From Firm-13 sp037143795 (GTDB lineage Bacteria; Bacillota; Clostridia; Saccharofermentanales; Saccharofermentanaceae): a DNA stretch of 64,000 nt. This document shows positions 1-7,641 of this stretch, in pieces; positions within the stretch are counted from its first letter, which is position 1; every line of letters starts with the position of its first letter. The notes beneath the pieces are model-generated. The model searched no databases. It saw only the letters and a list, made by a program, of their open reading frames with translations, and had not been told where the DNA came from. The position numbers were made by a program, and so were the translations under genes. Location of the stretch: the NCBI GenBank assembly GCA_037143795.1, contig JBAWXZ010000014.1, forward strand, positions 38,059 to 102,058, read 5' to 3'.

Positions 1-507
1 TTCACTGAATTCAGCCGTTCATATTTTTTAGGTCTGCCAAGCCAATTCTACGTTATGATTGTGATTTTTATCATAATGTTCCTGATTCTTCGTTTTACAA
101 CATATGGCCGACTCGTTGTCGCAATTGGATCCAACGAAGAAGCCGTAAGACTTTCCGGTATAAGGGTCAATAGATATAAAATGTCCGTATATTGCATCAG
201 TGGTGTTTTCTCGGCTATTGCTGGTATTATTGTCAGCGGCCGTACTGGCGTTGGTTCACCTTTAGTTGGTGATGGTACCGAAATGGATGCTATTGCCGCT
301 GCAGTTATCGGCGGTGCAAGTCTTAACGGCGGACGCGGCAGTGTTGTGAAAACCATTTTTGGTGTTTTCACACTTGGACTTATCAGTAATATCATGAATT
401 TGATGAAGGTTCCCGCATATCCTCAGCAAGTTATTAAGGGAATTATTATCCTGGCTGCAGTCCTCCTACAGAAATTCTCCAATGCAAAAAGCAAATCAAC
501 AACTTGA
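1..507 (+). CDS. Ribose-type sugar ABC transporter permease (C-terminal part)
   Basis: The frame is open from the first base, so the start lies upstream of the window; 168 residues are visible. The product is the C-terminal part of an RbsC-type inner-membrane permease (BPD_transp_2 family). Visible family features are the segment TYGRLVVAIGSNEEAVRLSG, which matches the cytoplasmic loop of RbsC/XylH proteins, and the helix IAAAVIGGASLNGGRGSV, the typical conserved GG..L.GG.GS stretch. The last hydrophobic helix ends in KGIIILAAVLLQ. It should work with a sugar-binding lipoprotein and a double ATPase, probably encoded to the left. The substrate cannot be told from this fragment. The broken AllA-like gene follows 26 bases after the stop, probably in the same transcript. 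Confidence 0.9.
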   Translation, partial: FTEFSRSYFLGLPSQFYVMIVIFIIMFLILRFTTYGRLVVAIGSNEEAVRLSGIRVNRYKMSVYCISGVFSAIAGIIVSGRTGVGSPLVGDGTEMDAIAAAVIGGASLNGGRGSVVKTIFGVFTLGLISNIMNLMKVPAYPQQVIKGIIILAAVLLQKFSNAKSKSTT

Positions 508-533
508 TAAAAATGACGACAGGAGAAAACAGG

Positions 534-888
534 ATGAAGATTAAGGCACAGCCGCTTACCGTAACTGCATTCCAGCATTATGGAACAATTATGACCGATG
601 GACTGAATCTTCCTATGTCGAATAATGAAGAAATCACTTACTGGGGTAAAGTTTCCGTACTGGATATTCCAGGTCATGTTAGTACAGGAATTATGCTTGC
701 CCTCGATCGTGAAAAAGCAGTTACAAAAATGGAGCGGCATACAAAGACCGCTGAAATTCTGGTGGCATTGGGCTCCATTTCCGTGCGGAACAAAACCGGT
801 AAAATATATTGTGATTTTTGCCAATGACACGGAGACTTCAGATATAGACTTTAAAGACATTTCAGAAACAATATATATTGAAACTTGA
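534..888 (+). pseudogene. Ureidoglycolate lyase (AllA)-like gene with internal deletion and frame change
   Basis: ATG at 534 follows AGGAG at 521-525. The first ~80 residues (MKIKAQPLTVTAF, then ITYWGKVSV, STGIMLALDREKAVTKMERH and KTAEILVAL) look like the N-terminal half of an AllA/ureidoglycolate-lyase cupin. In this frame the protein then reads nonsense and stops at 827. In another frame, starting around 763, the sequence reads WHWAPFPCG, KYIVIFANDTETSDIDF, then a stop at 888. That resembles the C-terminal end of the same family (the WH.P..W motif and the final strand). The part between, roughly 40-45 residues, is absent. The simplest reading is one deletion, not a multiple of three, near 765-775, joining frame 3 to frame 1. 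A sequencing error alone would not remove the middle. Exact family substrate is uncertain; relatives near sugar transporters are often not true ureidoglycolate lyases. Confidence 0.65.
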
Positions 889-930
889 TTGCAATGTATA
901 GGAGAATACAGAAAATCAGGTGCTCGTGGA

Positions 931-968
931 AATCCTGCAAATCAAAAAAGTGATTTGCAGGATTTTTT
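931..968 (+). terminator. Intrinsic terminator after the AllA-like pseudogene
   Basis: A perfect 14-bp stem (AATCCTGCAAATCA at 931-944 with TGATTTGCAGGATT at 951-964), loop AAAAAG, then a T run. It lies between the plus-strand transporter operon and the convergent phosphodiesterase gene and could work in both directions. Confidence 0.85.
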
Positions 969-980
969 GCATGTCTGGTA

Positions 981-2183
981 TTATCTTTTGAAAATCAGGT
1001 TTTCACCTTCCATCGGCCACGGATCGAGCTCGAGCAGGTCGACAGCCAGCGGGCAGATATTCAGAAGACTTCCGCCGGTTCTGACTTCATTGACAGGAAC
1101 ATTTCCGCCCGCTGCAAGATAGAAAGTATAATATTGATCCCGGTCCAGCGTATATCCATGCTGACCAGCCTCAAATGACCCGAAGCAGTAACCATCCGCT
1201 GCTGCAAAACCATAGGCGAATTCGCTGTCGGCACCGGATGTGTACATCTCATCAGCTGTAAGGAGCCTGGCAAAGCCGGGGCCAGACAGGCTCTCCTGTA
1301 CAAAGTCAGCAATTTCAGATTTTTTCTGCTGATTATATATTCTTAAGAAGCAGCAGCCGCCGGCGCTGTGAAAATAAGCATCGGAATAGGAGAGGCCGTA
1401 CTTTGTGAGCAGTTCATTCGGCTTTATAGCGGTATGTACCGCGCAGCAGTTGTGATCGCTGAAAACGATGATGGAGGTTGATTCAAAAAGTCCTGCTTTG
1501 TGAAGACTTGCCATCAGTTCACCAAGCCGGTTGTCAAGCTGATGCAGCGCTTCCGCTGCCTCGGGACTATCAGGCCCGAAGTGGTGTTTTTCCAGATCGG
1601 CATTAAGGAGATGGACCATTGTAAGGTCCGGTTTTTTGCGTTCAATTGCGCTGCAGGCTGTTGCCGTAGTGAACAAATCAAGACCTTCCGGTCTTTTGGA
1701 CATCATCCTGTGCCCGAAGCGCAGAAGGGAAGAGAGCTCAAACCCGGTCGACCCGTATTGACTTGTATATTTTATGCGCTGCCAGGCCGGTATATGGCCC
1801 GCAATTTCAACAAAGTTGTAACGAATGCTTTTGGATCCGCCTGTGACCGGATACAGGACTGTACACACTGTTTTACCGGCTTTGGCCGCCTCGTCCGTCA
1901 ATGTCCTTACACGGATGTTTTTGACGTGGAAGCGCCATTTTTCGGTCCTGTTGGACGGTTCCTGGAAATCATTGTCCATAATCCCGTGTGTTGCCGGAAT
2001 AACACCCGTCTGGATAGTCGTGTGCGTCGGATATGTGTTGGATACAAATACGGAGGATACATCACGTACCAGCGTGCCGCGGCGGCAAAGGGACGAAAAA
2101 TTCGGAAAAGAAAGAAGGCGGTCAATATCCTCGCTGCCTACTGCATCAAATGACACCATTAGAAGGCGTGCCGTGCTCGTCAT
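981..2183 (-). CDS. Alkaline-phosphatase-superfamily phosphodiesterase / nucleotide pyrophosphatase
   Basis: A 400-residue protein of the type I phosphodiesterase/nucleotide pyrophosphatase (NPP) family. The metal and catalytic residues of the fold are visible in order: Asp13 in SFDAVG, the nucleophile Thr50 in SNTYPTHTT, the Asp...His pair in NADLEKHHFGPDS, the Asp-His of FSDHN, and the last His in GQHGY. No signal peptide or membrane segment is seen, so the enzyme is predicted to be cytoplasmic. It should hydrolyse phosphodiester or pyrophosphate bonds of nucleotides or similar small molecules; the substrate is not known. The start has an AAAGGA site 8 bases upstream. It stands alone and is divergent from the nucleoside-salvage genes, which suits a role in nucleotide scavenging, but that is inference. 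Confidence 0.85.
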   Translation of the reverse strand: MTSTARLLMVSFDAVGSEDIDRLLSFPNFSSLCRRGTLVRDVSSVFVSNTYPTHTTIQTGVIPATHGIMDNDFQEPSNRTEKWRFHVKNIRVRTLTDEAAKAGKTVCTVLYPVTGGSKSIRYNFVEIAGHIPAWQRIKYTSQYGSTGFELSSLLRFGHRMMSKRPEGLDLFTTATACSAIERKKPDLTMVHLLNADLEKHHFGPDSPEAAEALHQLDNRLGELMASLHKAGLFESTSIIVFSDHNCCAVHTAIKPNELLTKYGLSYSDAYFHSAGGCCFLRIYNQQKKSEIADFVQESLSGPGFARLLTADEMYTSGADSEFAYGFAAADGYCFGSFEAGQHGYTLDRDQYYTFYLAAGGNVPVNEVRTGGSLLNICPLAVDLLELDPWPMEGENLIFKR

Positions 2184-2425
2184 ACATGGATCCTTTCATA
2201 ATAACAATCAAAATGCCGCTGGAAAATTCAAATTTCATTATATGCTTAAAAAATAAAACTGTCTGTATTCATATTGTGAGGCAGCCGCTTTTCCCGTGTA
2301 CCAAAGCCTTTGGAGTGTTATTATATAGATAGCAAGTGTAAGTTCTATTTTATCTTTTCAGGAATACGAACTATGGGAGTCTGCATAGGCGGACGGGCAC
2401 CTGACTTGAAAAGGAGCGTGATTTT

Positions 2426-3304
2426 GTGAAATACGTTTTAAACCAGGGTAACTGGAGAGCGGTTGTTGATACATTGGGCGCGGAACTGATTTCCTGTAAG
2501 GAAAAGGACCTTGAATTTGTCTGGTCCGGCAATCCTGCTTATTGGACAGGGCATGCGCCCGTTCTTTTCCCGATAGTCTGTGCACTGAGAAATGACCGGA
2601 CCAGTTTCGGCGGAATGCCGTTTGCTATGAAACAGCACGGATTTGCCAGAAAAAGCGAATTCACTGTGCTGTCGGTTACCGAAAACAGTATTTCCCTGAA
2701 GCTTATGGATTCTCCCGAAACCAGGGAGCAGTATCCGTTTTCTTTCGGGCTGATAGTCAGGCACGAGCTTACAGGGAATGGATTCCGGACTTCATATGAA
2801 GTACAGAATCTGGATAATTCAGTCCTTCCGTTTGCTCTCGGCGGTCATGCAGGGTTTAACTGTCCGTTCCGCGAGGGAGAGGCATTTGAGGATTACCAGG
2901 TGGTTTTTGATGAAAAGGAAGATCCAGATGCGTTTTTGCTTAATGATAAAGGGCTGCTCTCACCTGACCGCAAAAAAGAAGTTTTAACGCAGGATGGGAA
3001 AGTACTTCCGGTTACAGTCGCTGTTTTTGCTGAATCCGCCCTTGTTTTTCTTCATATTAAGTCAAGGAAACTCTCCCTTGTGCATCGCCAAAAGGGCACG
3101 GGAATTGATTTTCTCTTTGATAATTTCTGTAATTTCGGAATATGGACACCGCCGGGCAAAGAGGCGCCGTTCCTTTGCCTTGAACCCTGGCAGGGAATTC
3201 CGTCCTATGAGACGGATGCATGGATCTTTGAAGAGAAGGCGGACATAGTGTTCCTGCCGGTGGGAGAAACCTATAAGGCAGGATATCAAATGATACGACG
3301 CTGA
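2426..3304 (+). CDS. Aldose 1-epimerase (galactose mutarotase) family protein, LacX-like
   Basis: A 292-residue protein of the aldose 1-epimerase superfamily, closest in pattern to LacX/YeaD-type short members. Visible signatures include the strand LGAELISCKEKDLEFVWSG near the N terminus, HAPVLFPIV, MKQHGFARKSEF with the family's conserved GFAR, the general His in GGHAGFNCP, and the final CLEPWQGIPS, which carries the conserved Glu. It probably interconverts anomers of a sugar or sugar phosphate in the cytoplasm. The start is GTG with AAGGAG at 2411-2416, nine bases upstream. It is followed 78 bases later by deoB, so it may supply alpha-anomers to pentose metabolism; the true substrate is unknown. 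Confidence 0.85.
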   Translation: MKYVLNQGNWRAVVDTLGAELISCKEKDLEFVWSGNPAYWTGHAPVLFPIVCALRNDRTSFGGMPFAMKQHGFARKSEFTVLSVTENSISLKLMDSPETREQYPFSFGLIVRHELTGNGFRTSYEVQNLDNSVLPFALGGHAGFNCPFREGEAFEDYQVVFDEKEDPDAFLLNDKGLLSPDRKKEVLTQDGKVLPVTVAVFAESALVFLHIKSRKLSLVHRQKGTGIDFLFDNFCNFGIWTPPGKEAPFLCLEPWQGIPSYETDAWIFEEKADIVFLPVGETYKAGYQMIRR

Positions 3305-3382
3305 TATGCCCGGTGATATTTGACACAATGCAGGCGGATTCGGGTCCCGGGTCTGCGTTACATATAAGAGGAGGCAGTTACA

Positions 3383-4660
3383 ATGATGGATAGTACATCC
3401 GGTAATGGCGGACAAACGGGCGTCCGGAAAAGGGTTTTTCTGATTGTTCTGGACAGCTTTGGTATTGGCCGGCAGCCTGATGCCAATGCTTTTGGTGATG
3501 AGGGCAGCAATACCCTGGCTGCCGTTGCTTCGAGTTCTGCCCTTTTTGCGCCAAATCTGACTAAGCTCGGGCTCTTTTCGATTGATGGTGTCAAAGAGGA
3601 TGTAATCGCTTCCCGTGCCGGTCTTTCCGACAGGGGAGACTTCAATTTGTTCAGCCTGCCGCAGGATGATTATGTTCCGATCGGCGCATATGGCCGCCTC
3701 GAAGAAAAAAGCATCGGCAAAGATACGACGATCGGGCACTGGGAAATCGCCGGCATCCTGTCGGAGAATCCGCTTCCCGTATATCCGCATGGTTTTCCGC
3801 CTGAAGTGATTGCCGCCTTTGAGGCCGCGACAGGACGTAAGACTATCTGCAATATGCCGTATTCAGGAACAGACGTGATCAGGGACTATGGCAGCGAACA
3901 TGTCAGTACGGGTGCGCTGATTGTGTACACGTCAGCCGACAGTGTGTTTCAGATTGCAGCCCATGAAGGCGTTGTCCCGATTGAAGAACTGTATCGTTAC
4001 TGCGAAATTGCACGCGGGATTCTTACCGGTCGTCATGCTGTAGGGCGTGTTATTGCGCGCCCGTTTGAAGGCGTATACCCGGATTTTAAAAGGACGCCGC
4101 GTCGTCACGATTTTTCGCTTCTGCCGCCGAGGAAGACTCTTTTGGATTTGCTTGTTGAGAATAGAAAAGATATGATTGCAGTCGGAAAGATCAATGATAT
4201 TTTTGCAGGCCGCGGAGTAACCCGGTTTCTGAGGACTTCGGGAAATGCTGACGGTGTTGAGAAGACAAAGGTGATTTTGAAGGAGCCATTTGAAGGACTG
4301 TGCTTTGTGAATCTTGTTGATTTTGACATGATGTACGGGCACCGTAATGATATCGACGGATATGCTGCAGCAATTTCTGCATTTGACAAGGCGATCCCGG
4401 ATATTCTGCAGCTGATGCAGCCTCTGGATATACTGATGATTACCGCGGATCACGGCTGTGATCCGTCCACTCCTTCCACAGATCATTCCCGGGAATGCGT
4501 TCCGCTTCTTGTATGTGGAGAAACAGTCAAAAAGGGTGTGAACCTTCATACCAGGCAGACTTTTTCCGATATTGCAGCAACAATTGCAGAATACATGGAC
4601 ATTCCTGCGGATAATAATGAACCTATTTCAGGAACATCATTTTTATCACTTGTTTTGTAG
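3383..4660 (+). CDS. deoB: Phosphopentomutase
   Basis: Converts (deoxy)ribose-1-phosphate, released by nucleoside phosphorylases, into the 5-phosphate. The 425-residue protein shows the DeoB alkaline-phosphatase-like core: Asp24 in LIVLDSFGIG, the phosphorylated Thr region GKDTTIGHWEIAG around residue 115, and the late metal-site motif ITADHGCDPSTPSTDHSRE. The family's cap domain lies between these. The length is somewhat above the usual ~390-410 because of a 15-residue polar N-terminal tail before the first strand. The start is the first of two ATGs after an AGGAGG site at about 3370. It lies 57 bases upstream of deoC, the classic deoxynucleoside catabolic order. Confidence 0.97.
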   Translation: MMDSTSGNGGQTGVRKRVFLIVLDSFGIGRQPDANAFGDEGSNTLAAVASSSALFAPNLTKLGLFSIDGVKEDVIASRAGLSDRGDFNLFSLPQDDYVPIGAYGRLEEKSIGKDTTIGHWEIAGILSENPLPVYPHGFPPEVIAAFEAATGRKTICNMPYSGTDVIRDYGSEHVSTGALIVYTSADSVFQIAAHEGVVPIEELYRYCEIARGILTGRHAVGRVIARPFEGVYPDFKRTPRRHDFSLLPPRKTLLDLLVENRKDMIAVGKINDIFAGRGVTRFLRTSGNADGVEKTKVILKEPFEGLCFVNLVDFDMMYGHRNDIDGYAAAISAFDKAIPDILQLMQPLDILMITADHGCDPSTPSTDHSRECVPLLVCGETVKKGVNLHTRQTFSDIAATIAEYMDIPADNNEPISGTSFLSLVL

Positions 4661-4717
4661 ATCAGGATAATCATGCTAAAGACATAAAACATATCGCAAA
4701 AATTCAGGAGGAACTAC

Positions 4718-5404
4718 ATGTCATATTTACATTTAACACCGGAAGAAATTCAAATCCTTGCTACGGTTGACCATACTATGCTCTCCCAGACTGCCACTTG
4801 GGAACAGATACTATCTCTCTGTGAAGAGGCTGTTGCCTATAAAGTTGCCAGTGTCTGTATCCCACCGTCGTATGTGGCCCGTGCCTGCGAATATCTGGCA
4901 GGCCGCCTGCCGGTATGTACCGTAATCGGGTTCCCTAACGGATACAATACAACGGCAACGAAGATTTTTGAGGCGAAGGAAGCAATTGCATCCGGTGCTA
5001 AAGAAATTGATATGGTGATCAACCTCGGAGATGTCCGCCAGGGTCATTATGAGGTAATCCGTGAGGAACTCAGGGTAATGCGCGAAGTGTGTTCAGAAGT
5101 TATCCTGAAAGTTATTGTCGAGGCATGCCTCCTTTCAGAGGAAGAGAAAATTCAGATGTGCCGTCTTGTGACCCAGTCGCATGCCAATTTTATTAAGACA
5201 TCCACCGGTTTTTCTTCCGGCGGAGCAACGCTTGAGGATGTAGCCCTGTTCAAACGCAATATCGGACCTGATATCCGTGTCAAAGCGGCCGGCGGAATTT
5301 CGACCCTGAATGATGCCAAAGCTTTCCTGGCAGCCGGCGCCTCCCGCCTGGGAACAAGCCGTATTATCAAAATTGTCCGGAAGCAGCATACAGAAGGTTA
5401 TTAA
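4718..5404 (+). CDS. deoC: Deoxyribose-phosphate aldolase
   Basis: Splits 2-deoxyribose-5-phosphate into glyceraldehyde-3-phosphate and acetaldehyde, feeding deoxynucleosides into glycolysis. The 228-residue TIM barrel has the expected active site: the Schiff-base Lys160 in NFIKTSTGF, the proton-relay Lys189 in VKAAGGI and Asp98 in KEIDMVIN. The N-terminal DHTML motif is also conserved. Length is normal for the family. It follows deoB and precedes cdd by 20 bases, all with AGGAGG-like sites, so the three are probably cotranscribed. Confidence 0.97.
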   Translation: MSYLHLTPEEIQILATVDHTMLSQTATWEQILSLCEEAVAYKVASVCIPPSYVARACEYLAGRLPVCTVIGFPNGYNTTATKIFEAKEAIASGAKEIDMVINLGDVRQGHYEVIREELRVMREVCSEVILKVIVEACLLSEEEKIQMCRLVTQSHANFIKTSTGFSSGGATLEDVALFKRNIGPDIRVKAAGGISTLNDAKAFLAAGASRLGTSRIIKIVRKQHTEGY

Positions 5405-5424
5405 AAAGCAAGGGGATTATTGCG

Positions 5425-5856
5425 ATGCAGGAATTTTATGCCCGACATGAACAGAAGGAACTTGTTGATGCAGCGCGTGCTGCGCGAGTCAAATCATATT
5501 CGCCCTATTCGCACTTTCAGGTAGGCGCTGCCTTACTAACTAAGGACGGGAAGATATTTACAGGCTGTAATATTGAATCGGCTTCCTTTTCGCCGACAAA
5601 CTGCGCGGAAAGAACAGCTGTTTTTAAAGCTGTCAGCGAAGGCAATCGGGAATTCTCTGCGATTGCGATTGTCGGGGCGTTTGAGAACCAGCCGCTGAGC
5701 TTTGTCGCTCCGTGCGGCGTATGCCGGCAGGTCCTTCGTGAGTTTTGCGATCCTGATACATTTCAGATATTACTTGCACAGGAAGACTACCTGACAAGAA
5801 GCTACTCACTGGAGGAGCTTCTGCCTGAAGGGTTCGGCCCGGAAAATTTTGCATAG
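5425..5856 (+). CDS. cdd: Cytidine deaminase
   Basis: Deaminates cytidine and deoxycytidine to uridine and deoxyuridine. The 143-residue protein is the typical tetrameric short type. The zinc ligands and catalytic Glu are visible: Cys60 and Glu62 in TNCAERTAVF, and Cys97 and Cys100 in APCGVCRQVL. The substrate-side motif YSHFQVGAALL and GCNIES are also present. It sits directly after deoC, completing a cluster that turns pyrimidine deoxynucleosides into usable carbon. No nucleoside phosphorylase is present in the cluster. Confidence 0.97.
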   Translation: MQEFYARHEQKELVDAARAARVKSYSPYSHFQVGAALLTKDGKIFTGCNIESASFSPTNCAERTAVFKAVSEGNREFSAIAIVGAFENQPLSFVAPCGVCRQVLREFCDPDTFQILLAQEDYLTRSYSLEELLPEGFGPENFA

Positions 5857-5867
5857 AAGGTACCCGT

Positions 5868-7052
5868 ATGATTTATTTGCTTGCCGTACTGCATGCCCTT
5901 GTTGATGCAGCCTGTGCCGCCAAGCTATACTCTTATGCAGGAAGCCTTTCCGTGCAGCAGCTTTCGTCGTGGTTCTTTCTCTATAACCTGCTTGCTTTTT
6001 CAACGCAGGCCTTTACGGGCGGATTTCTGGATGTAATCTCCCAGAGGCAAAACCGGTTATCCGCGAAATTCACTTCGGATAAGCATGCCCGCTCCAATTT
6101 ATATCTGGTCTTTGCCGTTTCCGGTGCGTTGATAGTCGCACTCGGAGCGGCAATTTCATTTTCGCTGCCGGCGGCTATTTGCCTTATCGGTATGGGAAAC
6201 AGCTTTTTCCATGTCGGCGGAGGCGGATATTCCCTTTCCGTTTCCAAAGGGAAGGCCGCGGGGATTGGAATATTTGTCGGCCCCGGAAGCCTGGGGCTAA
6301 CGGCAGGTATTCTTTTTCCTGATATGAAACTGGTTTATGTGATAGGCCTCGTCCTTGCCTGCATAGCCGTTGTTTTGCCGGGGGTTATGCGGGACAGCCG
6401 GTATATTAAGAAATCACTGGGTGCCATGCCGGAATTAATGAATGAGAAAACGGTACATAATAACGCCGCGGATCAATCCATCAGGGAGGTACCGTCCCTG
6501 CCGCCCTGGATACTCGTACTGACAGCAATTCTGCTATGCCTTGCGGTTGCTTTCCGTGCTTTCGGGGGATCCTTTCCCGGTTACTCCTGGAAAAAAGGAA
6601 TCCCCGCAATTCTTATCGCGGCAATCATTGTCATGGGCGGCAAAATTGCCGGAGGATTTGCTTATGATCAATTCGGCGCATGGAAAACAATTGTCATATC
6701 TTCCATCGCTGCGGCACCTGTCATTGTGTTGTTTTCGGGGAATGCACCGGCTTCGCTAATAGGTATTTTTGCCTTGAATATCGCAATGCCGGTAACCCTT
6801 GTGCTCCTGTACCGCTGTCTTCATCAATACCCGGCCTTTACATTCGGTATGGCCGCCAGTGTTCTTTTTCCTGGATCCCTTCTCGGACAAATGGCCGGTA
6901 CTGCTTTGAAAAAGGATCCTGCATGGGAAGGGTATGTAATATACATTTGCTGTTCAATAGCCGCCCTGTTATTTGTTCTGATAAGCTATAGGCTGATTAC
7001 CCGAGAAAATATTAAAAAGGAGGACTTTTCATGTTTGCAATTGCTGTCGTAA
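5868..7052 (+). CDS. Polytopic membrane protein, MFS-like
   Basis: A 394-residue protein with about twelve hydrophobic segments split by a polar loop near residues 185-210 (RDSRYIKK to REVPSL), as in major facilitator transporters. The stretch GMGNSFFHVGGGGYSLSV resembles the glycine-rich motif of helix 5 in fosmidomycin-resistance-like MFS proteins. No substrate can be assigned. The start is 11 bases after the cdd stop, so it is likely in the deo/cdd transcript. Its 3' end overlaps the small gene at 7031 by 22 bases, and that gene overlaps the next at 7198. The tight coupling suggests the three proteins act together. Because of the cluster, transport of a nucleoside, base or sugar is possible but unproven. 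Confidence 0.7.
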   Translation: MIYLLAVLHALVDAACAAKLYSYAGSLSVQQLSSWFFLYNLLAFSTQAFTGGFLDVISQRQNRLSAKFTSDKHARSNLYLVFAVSGALIVALGAAISFSLPAAICLIGMGNSFFHVGGGGYSLSVSKGKAAGIGIFVGPGSLGLTAGILFPDMKLVYVIGLVLACIAVVLPGVMRDSRYIKKSLGAMPELMNEKTVHNNAADQSIREVPSLPPWILVLTAILLCLAVAFRAFGGSFPGYSWKKGIPAILIAAIIVMGGKIAGGFAYDQFGAWKTIVISSIAAAPVIVLFSGNAPASLIGIFALNIAMPVTLVLLYRCLHQYPAFTFGMAASVLFPGSLLGQMAGTALKKDPAWEGYVIYICCSIAALLFVLISYRLITRENIKKEDFSCLQLLS

Positions 7053-7201
7053 ACAAGCTGCTGGATGTCGCTGTTTTCCCGGATGTGTCCGGTGCCGGGC
7101 CGATGTTTGTTGTGCTGCTCATTGCCTGCGGGGCTGCACTGATCATCGGGGCAATTCTTCTTCTGTACTTTCTTGTCTTCAAAAACAGAAAAAAGAAATG
7201 A
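7031..7201 (+). CDS. Small single-span membrane protein (56 aa)
   Basis: A short open frame with a very good ribosome site, AAAGGAGG, 8 bases before ATG at 7031. It begins inside the end of the upstream membrane-protein gene and ends in an ATGA overlap with the next gene at 7198, an arrangement typical of translationally coupled real genes. The peptide starts MFAIAVVNKLLDVAVFPD, then has one strong transmembrane helix (MFVVLLIACGAALIIGAIL) and a basic tail KNRKKK, giving an inside C terminus by the positive-inside rule. It may be a subunit or modulator of the flanking membrane proteins. No family is recognised. Confidence 0.7.
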   Translation: MFAIAVVNKLLDVAVFPDVSGAGPMFVVLLIACGAALIIGAILLLYFLVFKNRKKK

Positions 7202-7635
7202 TTCAGGCGGCTGTTCTGACCGTTCTTATGGAAACTTTTCTGTTTTTCCTTTATGGATATCGACAGAAGCGGTTTCTTGCTGTTGTCGCGCTGGCAAATC
7301 TGCTGACAAACGTTACCCTTAATTTATCTGCTTTTTTGACGGCGCTGCTGTGTGCGCGGCAGGGCTGGCCGATGCTTGCAGTATATGCGGTATTTGGTGC
7401 GGGAGAAATCGGTGCGGTTGCTGCCGAATATTTTATCTATAAAAGTTATTTTGCAAGAATAGTTCCGGACCATCGGCCGGCCTCGGCCGGGAATGTAGTT
7501 GAAAACCTGGGCGATAACCCGGACCAATCAACAGTCACAAACCTGAACCGGATGCTTTTTGTCCAGACACTTCTGACAAATACCGTGTCTTTTCTGACGG
7601 GACTCTTTATTACATTCATATGGGGGCTGAAGTAA
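7198..7635 (+). CDS. Hypothetical membrane protein (145 aa)
   Basis: A 145-residue hydrophobic protein with about four predicted membrane helices: residues ~3-20, ~27-50, ~58-80 and a last one near the C terminus (FLTGLFITFIWGL). A polar loop of ~30 residues (VPDHRPAS to TVTNLNRM) precedes the last helix. Start ATG overlaps the stop of the 56-codon gene as ATGA. The protein is not recognised as a named family from sequence alone. It is the third member of the overlapping membrane-protein set, and ends 7 bases from the convergent MFS gene. Confidence 0.6.
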   Translation: MIQAAVLTVLMETFLFFLYGYRQKRFLAVVALANLLTNVTLNLSAFLTALLCARQGWPMLAVYAVFGAGEIGAVAAEYFIYKSYFARIVPDHRPASAGNVVENLGDNPDQSTVTNLNRMLFVQTLLTNTVSFLTGLFITFIWGLK

Positions 7636-7641
7636 ACGAAT

